Positions 24,670 through 33,686 of a stretch of 64,000 nucleotides of DNA are shown piece by piece (the first letter of the stretch is position 1; each line of letters begins with the position of its first letter). Made by a program: the position numbers and the translations under genes. The notes under the pieces are model-generated. The model had not been told where the DNA came from, made no database searches, and saw nothing but the letters and a program-made list of their open reading frames with translations. Origin of the DNA: Candidatus Nanoarchaeia archaeon (GTDB lineage: Archaea > Nanobdellota > Nanobdellia > Woesearchaeales > UBA525); NCBI GenBank assembly GCA_028279755.1, contig JANQNB010000011.1:68501-132500 (forward strand), given 5' to 3'.

Positions 24670-27252
24670 CTACGTATTCGATTCGATGATCGCTTTCACG
24701 TTGATCTTGCCGCCTTCGCTTCGCGAGACATCGATCTTGTCTTCTCCGTAATTGTACTGGACGATCTTGCCGGCTGCATCACGGGTGGTCTCGTCGTACT
24801 CGACCTTGAGATCCTGGAGCGCGTTGGCAAGGCGCCGGTAGAGATATCCTGATTTCGGCGTACGCAGGGCAGTATCCATCATGGAGTCACGCCCGGTCAT
24901 GGCCATGAAGAACATCTCGTGGGGCTTCAGCCCTGACTTGAAGCTGTTCATGATAAAACCGCGCGCTGCACTCCCGAGGTCGCCACGCTTGAAGCAGCTC
25001 AGGGTGCGGCCGTTATAGCCCTTGTCGATACGACCGCCGCGCATGGCCTGCTGGCCCACGACAGCGCTCATCTGCGCCACCTGGATATTGCTTCCTCGCG
25101 CACCGGAATTCACCATGATCATCAGGCCGGTGTCGTCCACGCCTGAAGTCAGCACAGCGTTTCCTGCGGCGTTTCGGGCCTCGTTCAATCGTTCGAGGAT
25201 GCGGAGCTCGAGGGTCTCTTCCGGACTGCGGCCAGGCAGTGGTTCGAGCGAGCCGTCCCGGTACTTGCCGATCAGTTCCTGAACAGTATCGCGCGCTTCG
25301 CCGAGCAAGGTCGAGATCGCCTCTTGGGTTTCCTTGTCCAGGTCAGTGTCGCTCAGGTACATGGTGAAGCCGAAGCGGAGCAGGACATTGATGCCGAGCT
25401 TGTAGATCCGGCCGAGGATCTTCACTGTCTCGTCCGGGCCGTAGCGCTTGTGGATCGTACGCAAGAGCAGACCTTTCCCGCTTCCCAGATTGTTCTTGTC
25501 CAGCGTGCCTTTGAGCAGCATGCCATTCTTGATCTCCACAGCCGCTTCTACGTGCTCTGGCTTTGCGCTGCGCGGCTTGCCCTTGAAGGAGAAATCCTTT
25601 GGCAAGACCATGCTGAAGATTTCATGGCCAGTGAGCGTGTCCTTGTTCGGGAGCCGCGAGAAGTCGGTCACGCCGACGCCTGCGAGCAGGTCGACCGCCT
25701 TGTTCCGCGGCAGCTTCAGGTACTTGGTAAGGATGTAGTTGCCAGTGATGGCATCCTGGTTGCAGCCGATGATGCTCAATCCGTAGCGAGGGCTGACGAT
25801 CTGTGTCTGCACCTGCAGCAAGATCTCTGCTTCTGCCCGCGCCTCTTCTGTCTGCGGAATGTGCAGGTTCATCTCGTCCCCGTCGAAATCAGCGTTGTAC
25901 GGCGTACACACAGCCGGATTCAGGCGAAGCGTCAAGCCCGGGAGCACGCGTACCTTGTGGCACATCATGCTCATGCGGTGCAGGCTGGGCTGCCGGTTGA
26001 ACAATGCGATGTCGCCGTCGAGCAAGTGGCGCTCCACGAGGAAGCCGGGTTCGATCTCTTCGAGCAATTGCTCTTTGGTCTCGTCGGTGATGCGCTTGCG
26101 CTTCCCATCAGGCCGGACAATGTAGTTTGCGCCCGGGTATTCGCCCGAGCCTTTCTTGACGAAATCCTTCAGGTACTGCATGTTCCATTCGGTCACACGC
26201 TCTGGCACGGTGAGTTTCATAGCCATGACTTTCGGCACGCCCACTTCGTTGATGTCAAGACCAGGGTCAGGGCTGATGACTGTGCGCGCGCTGAAGTTGG
26301 TGCGCTTGCCTGCAAGGTTGTGACGGATGCGTCCTTCCTTGCTCTTGATGCGTCCGCTGATTGTCTTCAAGGGCTGGCCGCTGCGATGCCGTGCTGGCGG
26401 CAACTGGCTGACGTCGTTGTCGAAGAAGGTCGTGACGTGATACTGCAGGAGGTCCCACAGGTCTTCGATGATGATCTCTGGCGCGCCTGCGTTGATGTTC
26501 TCGAACAATCGCTGGTTGATGCGCACGATGTCGCCGAGCTTGTGCGTCAGGTCGTCCTCTGAACGTTCGCCGCTTTCGAGCGTGATGCTCGGTCGCATCG
26601 TCACTGGCGGGATCGGCAACACAGTCAGAACTGCCCACTCAGGGCGCATCGAATCGGGCTTGATGCCGAAGATGACGAGATCCTCGTCGGTGATGCGTTC
26701 CAAGCGCGTGCGGATCTCGATCGGGCTGATGCGACGCTCGTCCTCAAGATAGGTGGTCGGCTTCTCAAGCGTGATCTTCTTCTGCTTCGCGCTGCAGCTC
26801 GGGCATTTGCTCACAGTACGGAGCTCTGACACGATCTCTGCGATGCGCGCTCGCCGTTCCGTATCTCCAAGCGTGTCGCTGATCTTGTCAAGCTCTTCCC
26901 TGAACTTGTTGACTTGCTGCTTCGGGATCAGGATCTTGCCGCAGGTGCTGCACGTGCAGCGGAGCAGGTCCAGGACAAGGCGCACGAACTGGATGTGCAC
27001 GACGGGGCGTGCCAGTTCGATGTAGCCGAAATGGCCAGGGCATTCTTTCAGCCGCTGTCCGCAGGTCTTGCAGCGCAGTCCTGGGTCGATGACGCCGAGG
27101 CGGATGTCCATCAGGCCGCCGTCGACTGGATAGCCTTCCTTATCGTAGAGTTCCGGGGTCACGATCTTGGCCGCAGCCATCTCCTTGACGAATTTGGGAC
27201 TCATGATCGAGAACTCGATCTCGCACACCTTTTTTGCAACAGGGATGTCCAT
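24670..27252 (-). CDS. rpoA1: DNA-directed RNA polymerase subunit A'
   Basis: This 860-residue N-terminal part of the largest subunit holds the catalytic Mg loop 'YNADFDGDEMNLH', the clamp zinc site 'CKTCGQRLKECPGHFG' with a second Cys set 'CTCSTCGK', and a further pair 'CPSCSAK'. The bridge-helix region 'QQAMRGGRIDKGYNGRTL' is near the end. The ATG at 27252 follows GGAG; the track uses a GTG three codons earlier. Confidence 0.98.
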   Translation of the reverse strand: MDIPVAKKVCEIEFSIMSPKFVKEMAAAKIVTPELYDKEGYPVDGGLMDIRLGVIDPGLRCKTCGQRLKECPGHFGYIELARPVVHIQFVRLVLDLLRCTCSTCGKILIPKQQVNKFREELDKISDTLGDTERRARIAEIVSELRTVSKCPSCSAKQKKITLEKPTTYLEDERRISPIEIRTRLERITDEDLVIFGIKPDSMRPEWAVLTVLPIPPVTMRPSITLESGERSEDDLTHKLGDIVRINQRLFENINAGAPEIIIEDLWDLLQYHVTTFFDNDVSQLPPARHRSGQPLKTISGRIKSKEGRIRHNLAGKRTNFSARTVISPDPGLDINEVGVPKVMAMKLTVPERVTEWNMQYLKDFVKKGSGEYPGANYIVRPDGKRKRITDETKEQLLEEIEPGFLVERHLLDGDIALFNRQPSLHRMSMMCHKVRVLPGLTLRLNPAVCTPYNADFDGDEMNLHIPQTEEARAEAEILLQVQTQIVSPRYGLSIIGCNQDAITGNYILTKYLKLPRNKAVDLLAGVGVTDFSRLPNKDTLTGHEIFSMVLPKDFSFKGKPRSAKPEHVEAAVEIKNGMLLKGTLDKNNLGSGKGLLLRTIHKRYGPDETVKILGRIYKLGINVLLRFGFTMYLSDTDLDKETQEAISTLLGEARDTVQELIGKYRDGSLEPLPGRSPEETLELRILERLNEARNAAGNAVLTSGVDDTGLMIMVNSGARGSNIQVAQMSAVVGQQAMRGGRIDKGYNGRTLSCFKRGDLGSAARGFIMNSFKSGLKPHEMFFMAMTGRDSMMDTALRTPKSGYLYRRLANALQDLKVEYDETTRDAAGKIVQYNYGEDKIDVSRSEGGKINVKAIIESNT

Positions 27253-27265
27253 TTGTTCCACTCTC

Positions 27266-29068
27266 CTAGTACTTGCCGGTCAATTGCAGCTTCGGGTAGA
27301 TCGTGAGGCTCTTCAGCTCGTCCAGGAGGAGCTTGAATGCGTAGCTCATCTCGATCGGGCTGACTTCGGCATGTTCGCCACACTGCTGGCAGTGATATTG
27401 ATCGCGTCGCGCGTCGTAGACTGCGACGAGTCCGCAGTCCTCGCACACCGGCACGACGACGTGGTCGCTGTCGAAGCGTTCCTTGAGCAATAAGGACGCG
27501 CCGTGCGCCACGAAGGTGTCTTTCTCCATCTCTCCCAGGCGGAGACCGCCTTCTTTCGCCTTGCCCTCGGTCGGCTGCCGTGTGAGCAGCTGGATCGGGC
27601 CACGGGCGCGGCTGTGCACCTTGTTCTTCACCATGTGCTTCAGGCGGAGGTAATACTGGTTGCCGATGAAGATCTCGGTCATGAGGGGTTCGCCGGTCTC
27701 GCCGTTGTACATGAGTTCGATGCCGTTCTCGCGGAAACCCATGCGGAGCAGCTCGTGGCGGATGTCCTCTTCCTTCTCAGCGTTGAAGATCGTCGCGTCG
27801 ACGGTGCGGCCTGACATCGCGCCGGTCTTCCCTGCGACCAGTTCGATCATATGGCTGACTGTCATTCGGCTGGGAAGCCCGTGCGGGTTGAAGATGATGT
27901 CTGGCTTGATGCCTGACGCGCTGAACGGCATGTCGTTCTCCGGCACGACCAGGCTGATCACGCCTTTCTGGCCATGTCGGCTCGTGAACTTGTCGCCGAT
28001 GGTCGGGATGCGCTGGTCGCGCAATCGGACTTGCACCAGCTTATTGCCTTCCTCGTTCTCTGTCATGAGCACGAAGTCGACAACGCCTTCCTCGCCGTGC
28101 TTCAGGCTCATCGAGCTCTCGCGTCGATAATTGGTCGCGAGGTTGTACTCATCCATCGCGCTGAGGAATCTCGGCGGAGAAGTCTTGCCGATGACCACGT
28201 CGCCTTCCTTGACTTTCGCTTCCGGATAGATCAGGCCGTCCTCTTCGAGGAGGCGGTAATCATGCTCTGTGCGGTAGCCTTTCGTGTCCTTGTCTGGGAT
28301 GCCGACCTCGTCGACGAGGCCACCGCTGTAGCGCAGCTCTTCCGCGTTGACAGGCCGGTAATAGGTGGCGCGTGCGAGTCCGCGTTCGATGCTCGCCTTG
28401 TTCATGATGATCGCGTCTTCCATGTTATAGCCCTTGTAGGCCATGACGCCCACAACTACGTTCTGCCCGAACGGGTGCTCTTCTGTGTTGATCACCTCGT
28501 TGATGAGCGTGCGCACGATCGGCTCTTGCGGATAGTGCAGGAGGTTGACGTCCATGTCGAGTCGCGTATAGTAATTGGCTGCGTAGAAGCCGATGGCCTG
28601 CTTCTGGTTCTTGCTCCCTTGCATCAGGCGGGCTCCTTGGTTGTGGTGCGCGAATGGCACGAGGCCGGTCGTGATGCCCACGAGATCGACGCTGCTCACT
28701 TCAAGGTGCGTATGCTCAGGCGTGAGGTCTTCAGGCTCGAGCGCGACAAAAGCGTTCTCTTCTTCTGCTGCGTCGAGGAATTCGATCACTCCCTGCTTGA
28801 CCAGGTCGCTCCACGCGATCTCGCCTTTCTGGAGCTGCTCTGCATGCCGTTCTGTCAGTGTCGGCTTGCCTTCTTTCACCACGATGAGCGGTCGCGAACC
28901 GCGGCCAGCCGCTGTTTCGAGGAAGAGCTCGTCCCGGTTCTGGCTGTAGAACACGTTGAGCTGCTCTGGGAGCTTGCCTAAGCGTCGTTCCTCGATGATT
29001 TGTTGGCGGAATTCAGCCCCGTCCGGGACCGAGCCGATGAATTTTGAGTTCATGTACACATCTGTCAT
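27266..29068 (-). CDS. rpoB1: DNA-directed RNA polymerase subunit B'
   Basis: This is a 600-residue C-terminal half of the second subunit, with the hybrid-binding region ('GDKFTSRHGQKGVISLVV') and a zinc ribbon 'CEDCGLVAVYD...CQQCG' before the anchor. B is split into B'' and B', as in several euryarchaea and other lineages. The ATG at 29068 follows an AGGTGAT site and overlaps nothing; the B'' stop lies at 29074. Confidence 0.98.
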   Translation of the reverse strand: MTDVYMNSKFIGSVPDGAEFRQQIIEERRLGKLPEQLNVFYSQNRDELFLETAAGRGSRPLIVVKEGKPTLTERHAEQLQKGEIAWSDLVKQGVIEFLDAAEEENAFVALEPEDLTPEHTHLEVSSVDLVGITTGLVPFAHHNQGARLMQGSKNQKQAIGFYAANYYTRLDMDVNLLHYPQEPIVRTLINEVINTEEHPFGQNVVVGVMAYKGYNMEDAIIMNKASIERGLARATYYRPVNAEELRYSGGLVDEVGIPDKDTKGYRTEHDYRLLEEDGLIYPEAKVKEGDVVIGKTSPPRFLSAMDEYNLATNYRRESSMSLKHGEEGVVDFVLMTENEEGNKLVQVRLRDQRIPTIGDKFTSRHGQKGVISLVVPENDMPFSASGIKPDIIFNPHGLPSRMTVSHMIELVAGKTGAMSGRTVDATIFNAEKEEDIRHELLRMGFRENGIELMYNGETGEPLMTEIFIGNQYYLRLKHMVKNKVHSRARGPIQLLTRQPTEGKAKEGGLRLGEMEKDTFVAHGASLLLKERFDSDHVVVPVCEDCGLVAVYDARRDQYHCQQCGEHAEVSPIEMSYAFKLLLDELKSLTIYPKLQLTGKY

Positions 29069-29073
29069 TATGA

Positions 29074-30564
29074 TCACCTGGCGACATTGAGGCCCATCTT
29101 TTTCACTTCGCGCAGCACGAGTTCCTCATCTGCACCTTGGCTGGGCTTGCTCAGGAGGGCGAGGTTTTTCCTGAGGCCGATGTTGCCTCCTTCCGGCGTC
29201 TCGCTCGGGCAGAGGCGTCCGAGATGGGTTGCGTGCAGCGTCCTGGCTTCGAAGTTTTCCTGGCTGCTCGACAATGGAGAGACGACACGCTGCAGGTGGC
29301 TGAGCGCCTGCAGGAAGTTGAGGCGTTCCATCCGCTGGCACACGCCGGTGCGGCCGCCGACCCAGGTGCCGGTTGCGAGGCTGCTGTACACTTTCTGGGT
29401 GAGCAGCTTCTCCCTGATGATGACCTTGATGCTGGGGAACTTGCCGCGCTTCACGATGCGCTGGAAGTTGTAGAGCATGTCACCGATCAGCACTTTCATG
29501 TTCACCCTGAAGAGCTCTGCCAGAAGTTCGCCGCTCATCTTCAGGCGCTTGTTCATGTAGTGGTCCTTGTCATCCACGACCAGGTCGCCGTTCGAGACCC
29601 TGATGTAATGCTTGAGGTACTTGCACAGGTTGTACGCCTTCATCAAGCGATCTTCTGGTTTCATGCCGACGTGCGGCAAGAGATACTTGTCCAGGATTTC
29701 GGCCATGCGTTCGAGTCGGATCTCTCTCGTCTGGCTGATCCCAACCTTCTTGCTGATGAAATCCAGCGCCTCTTCTTCGTTCTTCACGTCGACGAAGTCG
29801 TAGAGATTGATGATGACCTCGCTGTTTTCCTCGAGCCCGATCATCTGCATGATCTCCTCGTCCTTTGTCAGGCCCAGCGCTTTCACGACCGGCACGAGCG
29901 GTATGCGCTTCACGCGGGTGAACGTCAAATAGAAGATGCCGTCCTTGAGCTTCTCGATCTCGTGCGGGATCCGATAGGAGCCTTGCTCGCTGAAGATCTT
30001 GCCGCTGTACGGGCTGATGCCTGTGGTTTTCTTCTCGACGATGAAGCGGTTGCTCGCCAGGTCTTCGATGTCGATGATCGCCTTTTCCGTGCCGTTGATG
30101 ATGAAATAGCCACCCGGGTCTTCCGGATCTTCCCCTTGCTGGATGAGCTCTTCGCGGCTCAAGGCGTGCAGGTGGCAGTTCTTGCTCTTCAGCATGATTG
30201 GCAAGCTGCCAATCTGCGTTTTGAACGATTCTCGCTGCACTCCATTGATGTGCGCGCTCACTTCGAGGAAGATCGGCGCAGCATAGGACAGTTTGCGCAT
30301 CCGCGCTTCTGTCGGGTAGATCGGCCGTGTCGAACCGTCCGCTTCGGTGATCTCCGGCTTGGTCACCCAGATCTTGTCCAGGCTGATCTTGAACTCGTCC
30401 ACATTGCTCGGAATGATCGTGGGCTCGATGATCTTGTTCTCCTCAAGAATCTTCTGCAACACGTTTTCGATGAAATTGTTGAAACTCTCGATATCCGCCT
30501 TGATCAGGCCGTTCTCCTCAAAGTACTTCTTGATGAGCAATTGGCCTTTCTGGTAATCATTCAT
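29074..30564 (-). CDS. rpoB2: DNA-directed RNA polymerase subunit B''
   Basis: This 496-residue N-terminal half of the second subunit covers the protrusion, lobe and fork ('GLIKADIESFNNFIENVLQ' at the start, 'CPSETPEGGNIGLRKNLALL' near the end). The ATG at 30564 overlaps the end of rpoH; the track start uses an upstream GTG. It ends six bases before B'. Confidence 0.98.
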   Translation of the reverse strand: MNDYQKGQLLIKKYFEENGLIKADIESFNNFIENVLQKILEENKIIEPTIIPSNVDEFKISLDKIWVTKPEITEADGSTRPIYPTEARMRKLSYAAPIFLEVSAHINGVQRESFKTQIGSLPIMLKSKNCHLHALSREELIQQGEDPEDPGGYFIINGTEKAIIDIEDLASNRFIVEKKTTGISPYSGKIFSEQGSYRIPHEIEKLKDGIFYLTFTRVKRIPLVPVVKALGLTKDEEIMQMIGLEENSEVIINLYDFVDVKNEEEALDFISKKVGISQTREIRLERMAEILDKYLLPHVGMKPEDRLMKAYNLCKYLKHYIRVSNGDLVVDDKDHYMNKRLKMSGELLAELFRVNMKVLIGDMLYNFQRIVKRGKFPSIKVIIREKLLTQKVYSSLATGTWVGGRTGVCQRMERLNFLQALSHLQRVVSPLSSSQENFEARTLHATHLGRLCPSETPEGGNIGLRKNLALLSKPSQGADEELVLREVKKMGLNVAR

Positions 30565-30832
30565 CGACGACACCTCGGTAAAACACTGTCTCGCCGGCAG
30601 TGCGGCTTTTCCGCGTGATCCTGATGATATCGCCGGCCTTGACGCTCAGCGGGCGAAGCGCCGGCTCGTTGATGTAGATCTTCGGCAACTCCTTCATGGT
30701 CGCGTGGTATTTCTCAAGGAAAGCTTTCGCCTCCTTGTCGCTCAGCTTTTCGTGCTTCGGGACGAGCTCGTGCGCGCTGGGATCGAAAACGCTGAGTTCA
30801 TCCTCTTTCTTGCGAGAACGTGATTTTGCCAT
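30557..30832 (-). CDS. rpoH: DNA-directed RNA polymerase subunit H
   Basis: This is a 91-residue homologue of the C-terminal domain of eukaryotic Rpb5 ('HELVPKHEKLSDKEAKAFLEKY', 'PLSVKAGDIIRITRKSRTAG'). It is the first gene of the operon rpoH-B''-B'-A'-A''-rpl30e-nusA-rps12. An N-terminal basic stretch of about ten residues precedes the domain. Confidence 0.97.
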   Translation of the reverse strand: MAKSRSRKKEDELSVFDPSAHELVPKHEKLSDKEAKAFLEKYHATMKELPKIYINEPALRPLSVKAGDIIRITRKSRTAGETVFYRGVVDE

Positions 30833-30873
30833 GTGATATTCCCTCCTGCCTCCAAATTGGTTTTCCGGCCGAT

Positions 30874-30938
30874 GCGGCCCGATGGGCCGTAGGCAGCCTC
30901 ACGCCATTCGGCGTTCGGAGCCCCCTCGACTTCGTCGA
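30874..30938 (-). repeat. Three consecutive short hairpins between tRNA-Lys and rpoH
   Basis: Three adjacent inverted repeats are seen: GCGGCCC/GGGCCGT with a GAT loop, ACGCC/GGCGT with ATTC, and TCGAC/GTCGA with TTC. The 12-mer CGATGGGCCGTA occurs twice, once in the first hairpin and once at the tRNA-Lys 3' end 56 bases away. They may be processing or termination signals between the tRNA and rpoH. Confidence 0.45.
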
Positions 30939-31012
30939 TGGGCCGTAAGGGATTCGAACCCCTGACCTTCGGATTAAAAGTCCGCTGCTCTACCAGGCTG
31001 AGCTAACGGCCC
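30939..31012 (-). tRNA. tRNA-Lys(TTT)
   Basis: This is a full cloverleaf with acceptor GGGCCGT/ACGGCCC, anticodon arm GCGGA-CTTTTAA-TCCGA (anticodon TTT), T-arm AGGGG-TTCGAAT-CCCTT and discriminator A. There is no intron. It lies upstream of the RNA polymerase operon. Confidence 0.95.
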
Positions 31013-31035
31013 ATGTTTCCCTTTGACCCGATATA

Positions 31036-31109
31036 CGCCCCGACCGGGATTCGAACCCGGGTCGCAGCCTCGACAGGGCTGCATGATAGGCCGTCTACAC
31101 TATCGGGGC
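31036..31109 (-). tRNA. tRNA-Asp(GTC)
   Basis: The cloverleaf has acceptor GCCCCGA/TCGGGGC, anticodon arm GCAGC-CCTGTCGA-GGCTGC with anticodon GTC, T-arm CCGGG-TTCGAAT-CCCGG and discriminator G. There is no intron; it lies 23 bases from tRNA-Lys and is probably on the same transcript. Confidence 0.94.
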
Positions 31110-31272
31110 ACAGCGTCATGGCTATCGCGACGATTGATGTGAGCCCAGAATCTTAGCTCCAACCCGATATGACGCCCAGCACGCACTTTTCACTCGCGAG
31201 AAAAACGAGCCCTTTTTAAAAGTATCGGTGGGAATCGTCTGAAACAGCCTGAAATCCTATAAAAACACCTGT

Positions 31273-31836
31273 TCAGCGCTTGAGGAAGAGGATGGCGCCC
31301 GCGACCGCGCCGATGAAATTCGCGACGATGTCGATGGCAGTGTTGGTGTAGCCGCCCACGCCCTGGTTGTTGAGGAAGATGACCATTCCGAACTCGATGA
31401 TCTCGTTGATCGAGCCGATGCCGGCAGCGGCGAGCGCGATGAGCGTGCCAAGGAGCCAGGGAGAGGTTTCTTTCTTTGCTGCGAACAGGACGACACTGCC
31501 GAGCAGGAGCGCCATGACGACATAGCAGTAGAAATGCAGGAATTGGTCGTATTTGAGCACAAAATATGGATCTCCGATCAAGGGGATGAGGATGAGATCG
31601 TACAAGCGCGTGTCGCCGATCATGACCAGGCCGCCGCAGAGGTGCAGGAGCATCCAGGCGACGAATCCCCAGAGCGCGAGCGGGCTGTATGAGAACCACC
31701 TGTCAGTATAATGGAGCAGGATGAGGAAGGGCACGATGAATAATGCGTAGCCGACGAATTCATAGTTCTGGCGCAGCAATGAAAGGATGACGAAGAGCGC
31801 CACGAGAATGTACCCTGCCCAGAATTCCTTGCGCAT
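31273..31836 (-). CDS. DUF2238-like integral membrane protein
   Basis: This is a 187-residue membrane protein with about six hydrophobic segments. 'LKYDQFLHFYCYVVMALLLG', 'GIGSINEIIEFGMVIFL' and 'AIDIVANFIGAVAGAILF' resemble the conserved polar positions (D, H, E, D) of the DUF2238/YjdF family, whose function is unknown. The track start at 32142 is too long; the ATG at 31836 directly precedes the first membrane segment. Confidence 0.68.
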   Translation of the reverse strand: MRKEFWAGYILVALFVILSLLRQNYEFVGYALFIVPFLILLHYTDRWFSYSPLALWGFVAWMLLHLCGGLVMIGDTRLYDLILIPLIGDPYFVLKYDQFLHFYCYVVMALLLGSVVLFAAKKETSPWLLGTLIALAAAGIGSINEIIEFGMVIFLNNQGVGGYTNTAIDIVANFIGAVAGAILFLKR

Positions 31837-31959
31837 GCGCTGCTGCTGACATGAGTGCGATTTAAAGGTATCGGAATCTGCTGTGAAATCGTATATGCAG
31901 GAGGCTTCTCGCACCAAGGTCATCGATAAGCTTATATAGCTACAATTCCCTGGACACGC

Positions 31960-32088
31960 ATGATGGCAACAAAGTGGTGGATTCTCCTTGCCCTCATTGT
32001 TGTGCTCCTGTTTCTCCTCTGGTTCTTCGGCTTTGACGGGAGTGAGAACCTGTTCGGGAAACCTGTCGTCATCATCAGGCCGAGCTGA
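31960..32088 (+). CDS. 42-residue single-span membrane protein
   Basis: This is too short for the ORF track. The ATG at 31960 (or 31963) lies about 25 bases after a TATA element (CTTATATAG), the leaderless spacing used by other genes here. The peptide has a strongly hydrophobic helix 'WWILLALIVVLLFLLWFFGF' and a short polar tail. The stop lies inside the 3' end of the convergent PEP-domain gene. No family is recognised. Confidence 0.5.
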   Translation: MMATKWWILLALIVVLLFLLWFFGFDGSENLFGKPVVIIRPS

Positions 32089-33454
32089 GTGAATCTTCTT
32101 TGATGATGCGTACGACACCATTGGTCGCATCGACTTCGACAAGATCGCCAGTCTTGATAATCTTGGTGGCGAAATGCGTGCCGATGACGCAGGGAACGTT
32201 GCATTCCCGCGAGATGATGGCTGCGTGGCTTGTCACGCCGCCTTCGTCTGTGATGATGGCGCTGGATTTATGGCAGAGATGCGCGATTTGCGGCCGTGTC
32301 ATGCCAGTTACGAGGATTTCGCCTTTCTTGAAGGCGGCGACCTGTTTGTGGTAGTCATCACTGGCAAAGCTGATGATGCGTGCTCTGCCCCGGACCTTTC
32401 CTGGATTGGCGATCTTTCCCGTGAACTGGTCAGTGTCTGGAATCTCCTCTTGAGCAGCGTCAAGATAGGGTTGAGCATCCTTTCCTGTGATCAAGGCTGG
32501 CTTGCCGTGTTCGAGTTTCGCGATATAGCCTTGTTTCCGAGCAGCGATAAGATCTGTGTAATCTGTTGTCTTTGCACTCGCCGCTTCAGGCACAGTGAGG
32601 TAGAGCATATCTTTCCTGTTCCAGCGCCGTCCGAGCTCTTCAAGACAGAGCCTGATGCAATAGCGCATGCTCATACCATGGTAGCGTCCCCAGAAACGGA
32701 TGTTTCCTAAGCGCGCGATGAATTGTCCGAGTTCTCTCACTTCGTCCGGCACATCAATCGAGGTGATGGCCGTGTGTTCCTCAGGTTGGTTCAGGATTTC
32801 CTGCTCGTAATGCGCCTCGTCATACGGCGCTTCTCCTTCGATGCCCCCAAACCAGCCGTATGTAGTGACAAGATGCTGGAGTGCATCTATGCGTTCCTTC
32901 TCTGACATACTTGCCCATTGCTTGCGCAATTCCGCAATCTCGTTCAGCTCGTCATCAAATGGCAATGGCAAATCACACGTCGTGATCGCGCTGATGACTT
33001 TGTTCGGATCGTCATGGTCTGCAAGAAGCTCACGAAGCCGTGTCTCGATCGGCTCGACATGCTGCGGATTTGTGATAAAGATGTAGCGGAACGGGCTCTT
33101 GGCTTCAATCTCCTGCATCATCGCGATGATCTCGTCGTCGCTGAGCTGCTTCCAATCAAGGCTGAAAACCTCTTTCCGACGCTTGTCAGCCTCAGCGTAG
33201 AACGCTTCAGTGAAGTCGAAGAATTTGTTGCGCCAATCGCTGAACCATTGCTTTGCGAAGTGCCTTGTGGACGCTGCCATCTCTGCTTCGCTGAAATACG
33301 ACGCTGCGTGACCATGCTCGTCAATCGTAAAGAAAGTCTTTGTGTACTCGAATCCTGTCAATTCTTTGAATTTGGGTCCGAGCATCTGGATGTGGATCGC
33401 AGCCCAGTACGGGCGATGGCCTTTCGCTTCCCACATACGGCGATGCTTGTCCAT
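32075..33454 (-). CDS. PEP-utiliser mobile-domain protein (1 of 4 in window)
   Basis: This is a 459-residue protein. The last 100 residues are the phosphohistidine swivelling domain of PEP synthase and pyruvate phosphate dikinase: 'FTGKIANPGKVRGRARI', 'FKKGEILVTGMTRPQ', the His motif 'DEGGVTSHAAIISRECNVP' and 'GDLVEVDATNGVVRII'. The first 350 residues are helical and of no family I recognise; the ATP-grasp and PEP-binding domains are absent. The track start overlaps tRNA-Tyr; the ATG at 33454 is the first after it. Three paralogues lie at 33687, 40061 and 45281. Confidence 0.82.
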   Translation of the reverse strand: MDKHRRMWEAKGHRPYWAAIHIQMLGPKFKELTGFEYTKTFFTIDEHGHAASYFSEAEMAASTRHFAKQWFSDWRNKFFDFTEAFYAEADKRRKEVFSLDWKQLSDDEIIAMMQEIEAKSPFRYIFITNPQHVEPIETRLRELLADHDDPNKVISAITTCDLPLPFDDELNEIAELRKQWASMSEKERIDALQHLVTTYGWFGGIEGEAPYDEAHYEQEILNQPEEHTAITSIDVPDEVRELGQFIARLGNIRFWGRYHGMSMRYCIRLCLEELGRRWNRKDMLYLTVPEAASAKTTDYTDLIAARKQGYIAKLEHGKPALITGKDAQPYLDAAQEEIPDTDQFTGKIANPGKVRGRARIISFASDDYHKQVAAFKKGEILVTGMTRPQIAHLCHKSSAIITDEGGVTSHAAIISRECNVPCVIGTHFATKIIKTGDLVEVDATNGVVRIIKEDSLSSA

Positions 33455-33478
33455 AAGGAGTCTCCGGAAAAAGTAAAG

Positions 33479-33607
33479 TCCCCCCTCCCAGACTCGAACC
33501 GGGGATCTCTCGGTAACGGCTGGGTGGTTTTCATCCGGAACCGCGAAAGCGGGTGTCGTCAACCACCATCTACAGCCGAGCGCTCTAGCCAGCTAAGCTA
33601 AGGGGGG
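33479..33607 (-). tRNA. tRNA-Tyr(GTA) with intron
   Basis: The acceptor CCCCCCT/AGGGGGG begins with the C1 typical of archaeal tRNA-Tyr. The anticodon arm CTCGG-CT-GTA-G is interrupted after base 37 by a 55-nt intron at 33515-33569, then A-CCGAG. The T-arm is CCCGG-TTCGAGT-CTGGG and the discriminator A. A TATA element is 23 bases upstream. Confidence 0.9.
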
Positions 33608-33629
33608 CTACCCGTCGAGAGGCCATAGG

Positions 33630-33641
33630 GCCTTTAAAAGC
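33630..33641. promoter_or_regulatory. TATA element for tRNA-Tyr, possibly shared with the divergent PEP-domain gene
   Basis: CCTTTAAAAGCT is near-palindromic (CTTTAAAAG/CTTTTAAAG), 23 bases before the tRNA-Tyr 5' end. It lies between that gene and the divergent gene at 33687, about 50 bases away, so it may serve both strands. Confidence 0.5.
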
Positions 33642-33686
33642 TTTTTGTAGCGGAAAAACTAAAAACCAACCTTTGCTCACCCTTGC

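Noticed and set aside
29137-30618. 493-residue ORF opposite rpoB2
   Set aside because: It is a shadow of a certain RNA polymerase gene.
33455-33562. N-terminal extension of the PEP-domain ORF
   Set aside because: It runs through tRNA-Tyr; the ATG at 33454 after the tRNA is the plausible start.
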